Positions 9,618-19,490 of a DNA stretch of 64,000 nucleotides are shown here, in pieces; the first letter of the stretch is position 1, and every line of letters starts with the position of its first letter. The stretch spans positions 24,357 to 88,356 of the forward strand of contig JAACFM010000006.1 in NCBI GenBank assembly GCA_009937445.1, written 5' to 3'. The DNA is from Gammaproteobacteria bacterium (GTDB lineage Bacteria > Pseudomonadota > Gammaproteobacteria > Steroidobacterales > Woeseiaceae). The notes beneath the pieces are model-generated. The model was not told the DNA's origin. It did not search any database and saw nothing but the letters and a program-made list of their open reading frames with translations. The position numbers and the translations under genes are program-made.

Positions 9618-11738
9618 TTGCGACAAATACTGCCGGTGTGCGCGCTCGGGCTAGCGCTTATCTCGCCGGTTTCAGCAAACACAGACGGCGTTGACCTCGA
9701 CGAAGTGATCGTCACCGCGTCCCGACGGCCCGCCGGATCGGATGGGCTTTCAACAGCGTTAAGCCTTATCGACCAAGAGAGCGTCCTGCAGCAGAAGTTA
9801 ACGACCGATGCCCTGATGTCGAATATCGGCGTGTACCTGCAGCAAACAACACCAGGCCAGGGAGCAGCAATCATTCGCGGCTTGAAAGGTTCAGCGATAC
9901 TGCATCTGGTCGATGGTATGCCGCTGAGCAACGCTATGTTTCGCAGCGCTCCAACGCCTTATCTCGCTCTTGTTCCAACGACCGCGGTAGAGCGTGTCGA
10001 AGTGGTTCGAGGGACTCCTGCTTCGCTGTACGGAAGCCAGGCCGTTGGCGGAGTGATTCAGGTTGTCTCGCGAGTACCGAGGTTCGACTCCTCCGACCAG
10101 CAAATCCGACGTGACGTGATGGTCTCTTTCGATACCGCCGAGCAACTAAGATCGGTCAAAGGTATCGTCGATTTCGGCAATCAGCGGCTGGCGGCTTCGT
10201 TGAGTGGCGAATATCTGGAGACAGGCGACCGACGGATCGGTGGCGGTAGTCGTGTATCCCCTTCTGGATACTCCTCAAAGGCAGCCAGATTCGCTGTTAG
10301 TGCAACACCAACGGAATACCAATCGTGGATGCTCGATCTTCATTTTGTCGAACAGCCGAAAACTCCAAGGATTGATGAGCTGGTACCCGGCTTCGGTCAG
10401 ACTGAGCCCTCTTCTTCCGAGTTTTTCTTTTCACCCAGCCGACGGCTGTTCGCACATGCACAGCATATGAGTAACGATGCACTGTTTGAGCTTGACTGGC
10501 GCATCGACGCAGCCTGGCAACGTGTCGACGACGATCGAACGACGCGAAATTTTGAGGCCACGACACGACGCTACGAATCAAATAGCAGCGACTTGTTTGC
10601 ATTGTCTGTTAGCGCCACCAGTGAAACGGAGCGCACGTCCTGGATAATTGGCACCGACATCGAAACAGACGAAATCAGGAGCGCTCGCACGGAAGAAGAC
10701 ATTTTCACAATGCTATCTACAACGGTGCAATCACGCTTTCCAAACAGCTCACGAATAGATCAAGCTGCAGTATTTGCAAACATCGACTGGCACGTGTCGG
10801 ATCCTCACCAGGTAAGCGGTGGAATTCGATTCACCAACGTGAACATTGATATTCCAGACACGCCTGCAAATGATGCTGCAGCAATCAAAATACAGCGATT
10901 CAGTGGCGATCTGGGTTGGGTATTCTCATTTAGCGATACGTGGCAACTAGTCGCCAACGCCGGGCTCGGATTCCGGGCGCCGAATATCGCTGACCTCGGC
11001 ACACTGGGTGATCGACCGGGGAATCGTTTCAACATACCCAATACCAATCTGAAGGAAGAGAGTGTCCGGCAGTTGGACGTTGGTGTGCGGCATCACACTG
11101 AGGATCTTCGATTTGAACTCATGATCTACGCTCTGCGTTTTGATGATCGAATCACATCGGTTCTCACCGGCGAGGTTACGGCTGACGGACGCGACGTCGT
11201 ACAGAGCATCAACGCGACTGAGTCTTCCATACATGGCGCGGAAGCCGGATTGGACATCGATATCTCAGACAGCGCTAGCGTTCACGCCGTCCTGAATTAC
11301 ACCTGGGGCCGGGAGACGCAGGAAACCGGAACGACTCAACCGGCCGACAGAATTCCACCACTCAGCGGCGAACTGGGCCTGCTGGTCGATCTGAATGCGG
11401 AATGGACATTGGAAAGCTGGTTGAGAGTCTCGGCTGACCAGGATCGACTCAGTGATCGCGATATTCGCGACGTTCGGATTAACCCGGAAGGCACCGCGGG
11501 ATGGGCGATCCTGGGAACGAAGGCGAGCTGGAGGCCAAACGACGTTTGGCCTATCGTGTACACGGCTCCGGCATTGATTCGCCGGGGCGAAATTTCCTGC
11601 TTAGCGTCAGGGCGACGTGGTAGCCGGATGTTTGCAGGTGTACGGCGGGCCGTCGATGCTAATGGGAGAAATACCCTGTGGCTCAAGCACCGCGACCAAC
11701 GCTGGGAATTTCGTATGATCGAAATACGGATAGCCTAA
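9618..11738 (+). CDS. TonB-dependent receptor with frameshifted C-terminus
   Basis: Outer-membrane TonB-dependent receptor. The TTG start at 9618 has AGGAT eight bases upstream and is followed by a signal peptide (LPVCALGLALISPVSA). The TonB box region is DEVIVTASRRP; the plug (residues about 35-150) has IIRGLKGSAILHLVDGMPLS and VERVEVVRGTPASLYGSQAVGGV, resembling haem/siderophore receptors. The barrel is readable to about residue 640 (KASWRPND). After that the frame encodes junk to a stop at 11736, overlapping the convergent gene by 132 bases. In another frame, YRVHGSGIDSPGRNFLLSV is followed by RATW and a stop at 11621-11623, the typical final strand. About 12-18 residues (an ENLxD-type segment) also appear to be missing, so an out-of-frame deletion, or an assembly error, has removed the native end. 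Function may be lost. Confidence 0.75.
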   Translation: MRQILPVCALGLALISPVSANTDGVDLDEVIVTASRRPAGSDGLSTALSLIDQESVLQQKLTTDALMSNIGVYLQQTTPGQGAAIIRGLKGSAILHLVDGMPLSNAMFRSAPTPYLALVPTTAVERVEVVRGTPASLYGSQAVGGVIQVVSRVPRFDSSDQQIRRDVMVSFDTAEQLRSVKGIVDFGNQRLAASLSGEYLETGDRRIGGGSRVSPSGYSSKAARFAVSATPTEYQSWMLDLHFVEQPKTPRIDELVPGFGQTEPSSSEFFFSPSRRLFAHAQHMSNDALFELDWRIDAAWQRVDDDRTTRNFEATTRRYESNSSDLFALSVSATSETERTSWIIGTDIETDEIRSARTEEDIFTMLSTTVQSRFPNSSRIDQAAVFANIDWHVSDPHQVSGGIRFTNVNIDIPDTPANDAAAIKIQRFSGDLGWVFSFSDTWQLVANAGLGFRAPNIADLGTLGDRPGNRFNIPNTNLKEESVRQLDVGVRHHTEDLRFELMIYALRFDDRITSVLTGEVTADGRDVVQSINATESSIHGAEAGLDIDISDSASVHAVLNYTWGRETQETGTTQPADRIPPLSGELGLLVDLNAEWTLESWLRVSADQDRLSDRDIRDVRINPEGTAGWAILGTKASWRPNDVWPIVYTAPALIRRGEISCLASGRRGSRMFAGVRRAVDANGRNTLWLKHRDQRWEFRMIEIRIA

Positions 11739-13424
11739 AAAACTGGAAAGTCCCTGGAGGTCCAGGTTGGCATCAATAACGAGTTGATGAGCCTTCTGCG
11801 GATTTCCATAAACGACATTCACGACAAAACGACTGCCGACATCATCGGCGTCACTTTCGAGAAGCTGGAAGTATTTTTCTGCTGCAGCAAGGTCGCCCTC
11901 CGCGCAGGCCTGTCGCAGCAGCATCATATTGACATTCTGTTCTGGAAAATCGCTGCGCCGAACAGAGTCAATAAGTGCTCGCGCTTCATCGGTTGCGCCG
12001 CCCCAGAGCAATACGCGATGCCCTTGATAGCCTACAAAAGCATGATTCGGGAAGCGTTTGACAGCATCACGTGTCATGGCGACCGCCTCCTCCGTCAAAC
12101 CGGCAAACAGCATGTTATTCAATAGCTGATTTAAGGTCAGGGCGTCGTCGCTAACAATGCGCTGGATTTGCGGCAAATATTTTTCGGCAGTCGACCTGTC
12201 ACGCAGAATCGCTGCGGAGCTAACAACCGCGTTCAGACCATCAAAATCGTAAGGGTGTTCGGCTAAAAGGCGCTCGGCAAAGTTCATGGCGTCGCGATAA
12301 CGAAGTTCCGCAGAGGCTTTTAGGGCCTGAAACCTCAATTTCATGGTTGGATCGCCAGCAAATCGAATTGCCGCGTCTATCGTACGCTCAAAATTTTCCA
12401 TGACTTCATCGGCGGTGAATTCGCTTGCACCGTACCCAATGTTCGCAATCCCCAGCTCATCAACCCAATAGAGCGATTGCCGATAATAGGCCTGTGCAAA
12501 ATTGGGGTCAGTCCTGGTGGCACGCTCATGGCGATCAAGGGCCGCACGCCAATCTTCGACACTGCCGTCTACACCAAATTTGCCTTCGAGTGCGAGCCCT
12601 TCGAGATAGGCCTCATAAGCTGCGACAGACGCGGTCCCTGCCGAAACCATTTTCTTCAGCGCCGCCGGATCCATAGCGGTCTTGAGTGCGTTCGCAATCT
12701 CAAACGCCACGTCTTCCTGAATGGCAATGACGTCTTTCGGCTTGCGATCGAAAGTTTCCGACCACAGATGGAAGCCGTCGTTCGCACGAATTAGTTGCGC
12801 CGTCACGCGCAAACGATCACCGCCGCGGCGAACAGAACCTTCGAGAATATGGGCGACGCCCAGCGCAGTCGCTATGGCCGAAATATCCTGATTCTGGCCT
12901 TTGTACTGAAAGGACGATGTTCGTGACGCGACCAGCAGATCCGGTGTTCGCGCCAGCGAGTTCAGAATCTCTTCGGTCAGACCATCGGCGAACCATTCCT
13001 GCTCCTTGTCTGATGACATGTTTACGAACGGCAAGACCGCGATGGAGCGATCAACTGCGACGTCGTCGACAGGGATGTCGGTTGCCTTGTTACTCCACAT
13101 TGAGTAACCGAGAGCGACAACGAGAGCTGCGATGATGACGTAGTTGAGCGTACGGCCGGTGGAATGTGTAATCGAGTCAGATGCATCAACCTCAGCCGTC
13201 TTTTTCACGCCCTCCGGCGTCATTTCAAATGCCCAGGCAAACAGCAATGCAAAAGGGAGGCCCAAAAGCAGCAGACCAGCGAACGTTTTTCCGACCCAGA
13301 CGGGCGCCTCGAACATATCAAAAAGAATATCGCCAACCTGCAATGCGACCCAACCCAGCACCATGTAGGCAATCCCTACACGCACCACATTGCGGCGTTT
13401 CAATTCAGCGAAAAGTTTTCCCAT
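11607..13424 (-). CDS. Membrane-anchored TPR protein with FlgO/TolB-like domain
   Basis: A 605-residue relative of the protein at 7281-9458. Residues 1-70 hold the shared membrane module (ELKRRNVVRVGIAYMVLGW, LPFALLFAWAFEMTPEGV), with a further hydrophobic segment at about 92-108. Residues about 125-250 form the FlgO/TolB-like domain (SIAVLPFVNMSSDKEQEWFA, then ILEGSVRRGGDRLRVTAQL), the same module that follows class III adenylate cyclases or winged-helix domains elsewhere. TPR-like repeats fill the rest, and the end (LGYPYFDHTKFPAL, CKHP) is typical of the family. AGGGAG lies about eight bases before the ATG. It may be transcribed with the TfoX-like gene 32 bases upstream. Its 3' end overlaps the native end of the TonB receptor by 17 bases. 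Confidence 0.82.
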   Translation of the reverse strand: MGKLFAELKRRNVVRVGIAYMVLGWVALQVGDILFDMFEAPVWVGKTFAGLLLLGLPFALLFAWAFEMTPEGVKKTAEVDASDSITHSTGRTLNYVIIAALVVALGYSMWSNKATDIPVDDVAVDRSIAVLPFVNMSSDKEQEWFADGLTEEILNSLARTPDLLVASRTSSFQYKGQNQDISAIATALGVAHILEGSVRRGGDRLRVTAQLIRANDGFHLWSETFDRKPKDVIAIQEDVAFEIANALKTAMDPAALKKMVSAGTASVAAYEAYLEGLALEGKFGVDGSVEDWRAALDRHERATRTDPNFAQAYYRQSLYWVDELGIANIGYGASEFTADEVMENFERTIDAAIRFAGDPTMKLRFQALKASAELRYRDAMNFAERLLAEHPYDFDGLNAVVSSAAILRDRSTAEKYLPQIQRIVSDDALTLNQLLNNMLFAGLTEEAVAMTRDAVKRFPNHAFVGYQGHRVLLWGGATDEARALIDSVRRSDFPEQNVNMMLLRQACAEGDLAAAEKYFQLLESDADDVGSRFVVNVVYGNPQKAHQLVIDANLDLQGLSSFLGYPYFDHTKFPALVAVLEPQGISPISIDGPPYTCKHPATTSP

Positions 13425-13456
13425 CGATCAGACTCCCTGTACCGCGTCAGACCATA

Positions 13457-13798
13457 TCATTCTTTGGTCTTTTTCTTCTTCTTTTTCCGTGGTTTGGGCT
13501 TTGGCAGAGCTTCCTCAGTCGCGCGCACAAGCTTGCTTAACCATTCATTGTCGTCTATCTCGTCGCCGACTAGAAAAAAGTTCTTCGCACCTTCGTAGGG
13601 CGGCGCTTCGACAACATCACCGATATACAACCTCCCCGCTGCAGTCGGTTTGATAAACAACTGATTATCACAAATCAGTGCGACGACTTTGTCGTGCGAA
13701 TACAAGGTGGTGCCGCCAAACATGTGCCGATACCGGACATCGCAAGCCGGATCGATTTGATCGACCACGTAGTCAATGAACTCAGAATCGTTAGCCAT
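13457..13798 (-). CDS. TfoX N-terminal domain protein with lysine-rich tail
   Basis: A 113-residue protein matching the TfoX/Sxy N-terminal domain alone: YRHMFGGTTLYSHDKVVALI and LFIKPTAAGR, then APPYEGAKNFFLV. TfoX/Sxy activates competence genes in some gammaproteobacteria, but single-domain versions are widespread and mostly uncharacterised, and the C-terminal TfoX domain is absent. The last 14 residues are almost all Lys/Arg/Pro, which could bind nucleic acid. It lies 16 bases downstream of the esterase gene and 32 upstream of the TPR gene on the same strand, so cotranscription is likely. Confidence 0.8.
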   Translation of the reverse strand: MANDSEFIDYVVDQIDPACDVRYRHMFGGTTLYSHDKVVALICDNQLFIKPTAAGRLYIGDVVEAPPYEGAKNFFLVGDEIDDNEWLSKLVRATEEALPKPKPRKKKKKKTKE

Positions 13799-13814
13799 CG
13801 AAAATCCCTGTCCG

Positions 13815-15563
13815 TCACTCGAACCAGTTGATCAAAGTTGCATTATCAGGAGCCGTTTTCTTGAGTCGCTCCGTTATCTTCGGCAGGTACATGGTGTTGT
13901 AACGCAAACGCGAAATGTGATTGCCATTTTCCTGGTCACCGTTCCAGCAGTGCTCGGCGCGATCACCGTAATCAACTTCTCCACCGTAGTAAGGTTCGGT
14001 GGTGCTTTCCAGAAACTCCTCGGCGAGGTAAACCGCGTTATTCAAATAGTAGTTGTCCATGTCGCCGACATAGATATTGAGTTTGCCTTCCAGCTTCGGA
14101 CCAAGCGTTTCCCAATCACGCTTTAGGATATGCGTCAGGTCAAAATTCTCTTTCCAGTACTTTGCCACCTCGTGGTCAATTGCGCCTGTCTCCTTGTCCC
14201 AGAGGCGAACCGGATAACCGTCCTCACCCATCGGTGAATAGGTTGCTTCCCAAATATCGTATTGCTGACCGGAGCGAGATTTATCGCCCAACACCGCTTC
14301 GAGCCGGTTGTACTGGTACTGGCTGGAATGAACATTGCCAAAAGTGTCCCGATGGGCCGGGCGCGGCAGCTTCTGAAACTCGCTGTCGTACCAATAGGCA
14401 TTCTGGTCTGCGTAGATGTCGATCGTCATGTAGGCACGGAAGTCGATCGGATCCGGACAGCCGATGAATGCACCGTTGTACTCATCCGGATAGAACACCT
14501 GCACCGCCATCGCTTCCCAGCCGCCGGTGGAACCACCGTAAGTAAATCTGGCCCAGCCCTCACCGATGCCGCGAAATTTTTCCTCGATGTAGGGAATCAA
14601 CTCGTAGGTCAGCGCATCACCGTACGGTCCCTGGCTGGCGGAGTTCACGGCATAGGAGTCGTCGTAGTACGGCGTAGGATGCTGAATTTCGATCACGATG
14701 AAGCGAGGGAAGTCATCACTCGTCCATTGCTTGTAGAAGTCGTGAGCTTCCTGCTGCTGAATAATGTTATATCCCTCGACATCGAATCGAGCGCTGTATT
14801 CCGGTTCAAGATCCGGATCCGGCGGCGCGGGTCGGAAGTCGCCGAAATCGGCCGGAAAATGCCCATGGAAAATCATCAGCGGATAGCGTGCGTCGGGATT
14901 TTCATCAAAACCCTCAGGCAACAGGATATGTGCGCCCACGAACATGTCCTCGCCCCAGAACTCCGACAACAGGTCGCTGCGCATGCGTATGTGCTTAATA
15001 TATTGGGTATCGGCCGGCGGCTCGATGGGCGCGATCACCTGGTCGAGTACGACTTCTACAGGATCTGAATTCCCCGCGATAATGTCGATCTCCACCGGCG
15101 TGGAGTAGAAGTTGCCCGGCTTGGACTTCCATTGTTGCCCTTCACCCTGATCGGGAGGCAAGCTCACTGTGACGCCGTTCGAAAGATTGAAATCCTTGTA
15201 TCGATTCAGCAACGCCTGAACGTAATATTTGCCGGGTGGTACTGCAGACAAATCCGAGAGCGGAAAACCGATTGCGGTTTTGTCGACCAGCACTTCTCCA
15301 CCCGCTTGCCAGTTTGAGACATTCATGCCAAAGATCAATTGAGTGTCGGCAGAATTAGCGATTCTGAAACGCGGCTCGGCGGAGTCCCCTTTCGCGAGCA
15401 TTAACAGTAAACGACCATCCTGCTGCTCGTCCGTCAGCTGCTCATCAAAACGAACACTGAAACGCGGGCCGTTATCGGCAACTGGCGCCTGCTCCGGAAC
15501 GCAGGCAGAAAACGAAATTCCGATACAGGCAATGATGATTGGAAGAGGCCAGTGTCGGGACAT
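13815..15563 (-). CDS. Lipoprotein esterase, alpha/beta-hydrolase type
   Basis: A 582-residue predicted lipoprotein. The start at 15563 is chosen because it opens a signal peptide ending in a lipobox-like SFSAC (MSRHWPLPIIIACIGISFSA); the frame extends 99 codons further upstream without a plausible start. The central part has an esterase-D-like arrangement: YPLMIFHGHFPADF, FIVIEIQHPTPYYDD, and the nucleophile motif GGSTGGWEAM, with a possible acid/histidine pair late in the chain (GDMDNYYLNN, EHCWNG). The N-terminal region of about 200 residues is a beta-rich domain of unknown function. The substrate cannot be read from sequence. It is divergent from mnmA, 72 bases away. Confidence 0.75.
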   Translation of the reverse strand: MSRHWPLPIIIACIGISFSACVPEQAPVADNGPRFSVRFDEQLTDEQQDGRLLLMLAKGDSAEPRFRIANSADTQLIFGMNVSNWQAGGEVLVDKTAIGFPLSDLSAVPPGKYYVQALLNRYKDFNLSNGVTVSLPPDQGEGQQWKSKPGNFYSTPVEIDIIAGNSDPVEVVLDQVIAPIEPPADTQYIKHIRMRSDLLSEFWGEDMFVGAHILLPEGFDENPDARYPLMIFHGHFPADFGDFRPAPPDPDLEPEYSARFDVEGYNIIQQQEAHDFYKQWTSDDFPRFIVIEIQHPTPYYDDSYAVNSASQGPYGDALTYELIPYIEEKFRGIGEGWARFTYGGSTGGWEAMAVQVFYPDEYNGAFIGCPDPIDFRAYMTIDIYADQNAYWYDSEFQKLPRPAHRDTFGNVHSSQYQYNRLEAVLGDKSRSGQQYDIWEATYSPMGEDGYPVRLWDKETGAIDHEVAKYWKENFDLTHILKRDWETLGPKLEGKLNIYVGDMDNYYLNNAVYLAEEFLESTTEPYYGGEVDYGDRAEHCWNGDQENGNHISRLRYNTMYLPKITERLKKTAPDNATLINWFE

Positions 15564-15635
15564 ATCGGTTCTCAGCTCAGACTTGTTGGACCGCAAGCAT
15601 ACCAGCTGGCAACACAGTGGTAATATGCGCCGCTT

Positions 15636-16742
15636 ATGGTGACGTCCTTTGAAAATCGGGTAGCAGGCAAACGAGTCATCCTGGGTCTGTCCGGGGGGGT
15701 CGACTCCGCTGTGGCCGCTGTACTCTTGCAGCAGGCTGGCGCTGAAGTCCATGCGTTGCACATGACCAACTGGGAGGATGACGACGGCTATTGTACGGCT
15801 GCCGATGATTTGCAGGATGCCCGCAATGTCTGTGAACAGCTCGGCATTCCCCTGCACCACGTGAACTTTTCGAGACAGTATCGCGATCAGGTTTTTGAGT
15901 ATTTCCTGGACGAGTATCGAGCCGGACGCACACCGAATCCGGACGTTCTTTGCAACCGGGAGATCAAGTTCGGTGTCTTTCGTGACTACGCCAGGCGACT
16001 CGGCGGCGATTTACTGGCGACCGGACACTACGCTCAGTCTGGCAGCGTCGCTGGGCACGGTGCTCTGTTCAAAGGAGCAGACCCCGGCAAGGACCAGAGT
16101 TACTTCCTGCACGCCGTCAGTGCCGAGGCCCTGGCAGAAACCGTGTTTCCACTGGGTAACCTGCAGAAAGGCGACGTCCGTGCGATCGCCCGGGACGCAG
16201 GCCTTTCGATTCATGACAAGAAAGACAGCACTGGGATTTGCTTCATCGGTGAACGGCCGTTTCGCGAGTTCCTGGCCACCTACCTGCCAGCCAAACCCGG
16301 ACCGATGCGGACGCCGGGCGGCGAGATCATGGGCACCCATCAGGGCCTCATGTATCACACACTTGGGCAACGAAAGGGCCTGCAGATCGGCGGCAGGAAC
16401 GATCGCGGCGAGGAGCCCTGGTATGTCGTTGGCAAACATCTGGAAGACAATGCGCTGATCGTCGCACAAGGGGAACACGAGATGCTGTTCAGTGACTGGC
16501 TGATCGCAACGGACGCGAGCTGGATCGGTTCGGCGCCCGCAGGCCTCGACGACGGCCTGCGTTGCCGAGCCAAGGTTCGCTACCGCCAGGCCGATCAGGA
16601 TTGCGTCGTGACGGCACTGGATGCTGGCAAAGTCGAGGTTCGCTTTGATGCGCGTCAAAAAGCGGTAGCACCCGGTCAATTTGTTGTTTTCTACAACGAA
16701 AATCGCTGCCTGGGTGGCGCTGTGATACATCAAATAGGGTAA
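15636..16742 (+). CDS. mnmA: tRNA-specific 2-thiouridylase MnmA
   Basis: A 368-residue MnmA, which thiolates U34 of tRNA-Lys, -Glu and -Gln using ATP and sulfur relayed from IscS/TusE. The PP-loop SGGVDS is at residues 19-24. The catalytic cysteine pair is C106 (PDVLCNREIKFG) and C202 (STGICFIGER). Length and domain order (adenylation domain, central domain, C-terminal beta barrel) are normal. Of note, the window also carries a tRNA-Lys with anticodon UUU, one of its substrates. The gene is usually beside nudJ; here the two are separated by an accessory block. Confidence 0.96.
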   Translation: MVTSFENRVAGKRVILGLSGGVDSAVAAVLLQQAGAEVHALHMTNWEDDDGYCTAADDLQDARNVCEQLGIPLHHVNFSRQYRDQVFEYFLDEYRAGRTPNPDVLCNREIKFGVFRDYARRLGGDLLATGHYAQSGSVAGHGALFKGADPGKDQSYFLHAVSAEALAETVFPLGNLQKGDVRAIARDAGLSIHDKKDSTGICFIGERPFREFLATYLPAKPGPMRTPGGEIMGTHQGLMYHTLGQRKGLQIGGRNDRGEEPWYVVGKHLEDNALIVAQGEHEMLFSDWLIATDASWIGSAPAGLDDGLRCRAKVRYRQADQDCVVTALDAGKVEVRFDARQKAVAPGQFVVFYNENRCLGGAVIHQIG

Positions 16743-16763
16743 GCAGGCACTACGACCTTTCGC

Positions 16764-16769
16764 TATAAT
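16764..16769 (+). promoter_or_regulatory. Candidate -10 box of acnA
   Basis: A perfect TATAAT lies 57 bases before the acnA ATG, just after the mnmA stop codon. No good -35 hexamer is visible at the usual distance, so activity would need an activator or is weak. GAGAG at about 16817 serves as the ribosome site. Confidence 0.35.
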
Positions 16770-16825
16770 GCGACCCCCTGCGGCCGTCTGGCTGCTTTGT
16801 ACAACCCGAATTCCGGAGAGACAAC

Positions 16826-19489
16826 ATGACGGACAGCTTTGGCGCACGCGGAGCGCTTCAAGTCGATGGCAATGAATTTGAGATTTATCGCCTTGACGCT
16901 GTAAAAGAAGGTCACGTAGACCGACTGCCTTATTCCCTCAAAGTCCTGCTTGAAAACCTGCTGCGCCACGAAGACGGACGTGATGTCACGCGTGCCGACA
17001 TCCTCGCACTGGCAAACTGGGACCCAAAAGCGGCTCCGAGCACAGAAATTTCATTTACCCCGGCACGCGTCATATTGCAGGACTTCACCGGTGTACCCGC
17101 CGTGGTCGACCTCGCCGCTATGCGGGATGCCGTCGTTAAGCTCGGTGGCTCGGCAGCAGACATCAATCCTTTGTCGCCTGCCGAACTGGTCATCGATCAC
17201 TCTGTCCAGGTTGACAACTACGGTGCAGCGAATGCACTGGATTTGAATAACAAGATCGAGTTTCAGCGCAACAAAGAACGTTACTCCTTCCTGCGCTGGG
17301 GCCAGTCCGCCTTTGAGAACTTCCGCGTAGTGCCACCCAACACCGGTATCGTCCATCAGGTGAACCTCGAATATCTCAGTCGCGTCGTTTTCGACGCTGA
17401 CAAGAACGGTACACGCTCGGCCTACCCCGACACGGTTGTCGGTACAGACTCGCACACGACCATGATTAACGGTCTGGGTATTCTCGGCTGGGGTGTTGGC
17501 GGCATCGAGGCGGAGGCCGCGATGCTCGGCCAGCCCATCACGATGCTGATCCCGAATGTTATCGGCTTCAAACTGACCGGCAAACTCAGAGAAGGCACGA
17601 CCGCAACCGATCTGGTCCTGACGGTTACAGAAATGCTTCGCAACAAGGGTGTTGTAGGCAAGTTCGTCGAATTTTTCGGCGATGGCCTCGCTCATATGCC
17701 GCTGGCTGATCGTGCAACCCTTGGCAATATGTCACCGGAATTTGGCTCCACCTGCGGTATCTTCCCGATCGATGGCGAAACCATCCGTTATCTAGAGCTT
17801 TCCGGCCGCGATGCAGAGCAATGCGCCCTGATTGAAGCCTATGCCAAAGAACAAGGCATGTGGCGTCACGATGGCCAGCCAGACGCACTGTACAGCGACA
17901 CGCTGGAACTCGACATGGGCGACGTCGTGCCAAGTATCGCCGGACCCAAACGTCCGCAAGACCGCATCGCACTCACGGCTGCCGCTGAGTCCTACGCCCG
18001 CATTCTCGAATCGACCATTGCTGATCGGCCAAAAGGCGGCAGCGGTATTGCCAACATCAACGGCAACGACGCCGAGATACGTGACGGCGCTATCCTGATT
18101 GCGGCCATTACGAGCTGTACGAATACATCAAATCCGGCCGTCATGCTGGCAGCCGGCCTGGTCGCAAAGAAAGCCGCCGCCAAAGGCCTCAAGGCGAAGC
18201 CCTGGGTCAAAACCAGCCTCGCGCCGGGTTCCAGAGTCGTAACAGATTATCTCAAGAAGTCGGGATTGCTTGACGATCTCGGTGCGGTTGGTTTCTACAA
18301 CGTTGGTTACGGTTGTACGACCTGCATCGGTAACTCCGGTCCACTGCTGCCTGAAATCGCCGCCGCTGTTCAGGACAACGATATCGTAGGCACCAGCGTG
18401 CTGTCCGGTAACAGAAACTTTGAAGGCCGCATCCACGCGCTGGTACAGCACAACTTCCTCGCATCGCCACCGCTGGTTGTTGCCTACGCCCTCGCCGGCA
18501 ATATGGACGTCGATCTATTCAACGACTCCCTCGGCGACGACCAGGATGGTAATCCTGTTTACATGAAGGACATTTGGCCAACGCAGGCCGAGGTTCAGGA
18601 CGCTGTGGTCAACAACATCGACTCCGAGATGTTCAAGTCGAGCTACAGCAGCGTATTTGAAGGTGATGCCAACTGGAAGGGAATCGACTCTCCGGAAGGC
18701 GAGATCTACACCTGGGACGCCGATTCAACGTACGTCAAGAATCCGCCGTACTTCGAGGGAATGTCCAAGGACACGACTGCAGTAAGCAACATCGAAGGCG
18801 CTCGTGCGCTGGCGTTGCTGGGTGATTCGGTAACCACCGACCACATCTCCCCTGCCGGCGGAATCGCCGCAGACAGCCCGGCTGCCGAGTACCTCAAGGC
18901 ACAAGGCGTTAAGCCGTCTGACTTCAACTCCTACGGTTCACGCCGCGGCAACCACGAAGTCATGATGCGCGGCACGTTCGCGAATATTCGTCTGCGAAAT
19001 CTGCTGGCTCCCGGCACCGAAGGTGGCTGGACCTGTCATCAGCCAAGTGGCGAACAGATGTCGATTTTTGATGCGTCCGTAAAGTACCGCGAAGAAGGCA
19101 CACCGCTGGTCGTTATCGCGGGCAGTGAGTACGGTACCGGGTCATCCCGTGACTGGGCCGCAAAAGGCACCGTTCTTCTCGGCGTTAAAGCCGTGATCGC
19201 CAAGAGTTTTGAACGCATCCACCGCTCGAACCTGATCGGCATGGGCGTTTTGCCTCTGCAGTTCCTGGATGGGCAAGATGCAACGTCGCTCGGCCTCACC
19301 GGCATGGAAACGTTCGGTATCAGCGGTCAAACCGATGCCAACGCCAAAACGGTAACGGTTACGGCAACACCTGAGAACGGTGTCACCGTCACGTTTGAGG
19401 CGCAGGTTCGCATCGACACGCCGAAAGAGCGTGACTACTACGAGAACGGCGGCATCCTGCACTACGTATTGCGTCAACTCGCCGCATAA
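16826..19489 (+). CDS. acnA: Aconitate hydratase A
   Basis: An 887-residue aconitase of the AcnA/IRP1 type, catalysing citrate-isocitrate interconversion in the TCA cycle. The three [4Fe-4S] ligands are visible: C431 ([10 protein letters not shown]), C497 and C500 ([12 protein letters not shown]). The swivel domain near the C-terminus contains [20 protein letters not shown] and the substrate-binding [16 protein letters not shown]. Length is as expected. The sirtuin gene begins one base after its stop codon, so they share a transcript. Confidence 0.97.
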   Translation: MTDSFGARGALQVDGNEFEIYRLDAVKEGHVDRLPYSLKVLLENLLRHEDGRDVTRADILALANWDPKAAPSTEISFTPARVILQDFTGVPAVVDLAAMRDAVVKLGGSAADINPLSPAELVIDHSVQVDNYGAANALDLNNKIEFQRNKERYSFLRWGQSAFENFRVVPPNTGIVHQVNLEYLSRVVFDADKNGTRSAYPDTVVGTDSHTTMINGLGILGWGVGGIEAEAAMLGQPITMLIPNVIGFKLTGKLREGTTATDLVLTVTEMLRNKGVVGKFVEFFGDGLAHMPLADRATLGNMSPEFGSTCGIFPIDGETIRYLELSGRDAEQCALIEAYAKEQGMWRHDGQPDALYSDTLELDMGDVVPSIAGPKRPQDRIALTAAAESYARILESTIADRPKGGSGIANINGNDAEIRDGAILIAAITSCTNTSNPAVMLAAGLVAKKAAAKGLKAKPWVKTSLAPGSRVVTDYLKKSGLLDDLGAVGFYNVGYGCTTCIGNSGPLLPEIAAAVQDNDIVGTSVLSGNRNFEGRIHALVQHNFLASPPLVVAYALAGNMDVDLFNDSLGDDQDGNPVYMKDIWPTQAEVQDAVVNNIDSEMFKSSYSSVFEGDANWKGIDSPEGEIYTWDADSTYVKNPPYFEGMSKDTTAVSNIEGARALALLGDSVTTDHISPAGGIAADSPAAEYLKAQGVKPSDFNSYGSRRGNHEVMMRGTFANIRLRNLLAPGTEGGWTCHQPSGEQMSIFDASVKYREEGTPLVVIAGSEYGTGSSRDWAAKGTVLLGVKAVIAKSFERIHRSNLIGMGVLPLQFLDGQDATSLGLTGMETFGISGQTDANAKTVTVTATPENGVTVTFEAQVRIDTPKERDYYENGGILHYVLRQLAA

Positions 19490-19490
19490 C

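Noticed and set aside
10081..10110. tRNA T-loop-like GGTTCGACTCC inside the TonB receptor gene
   Set aside because: No acceptor, D or anticodon stems can be formed around it.
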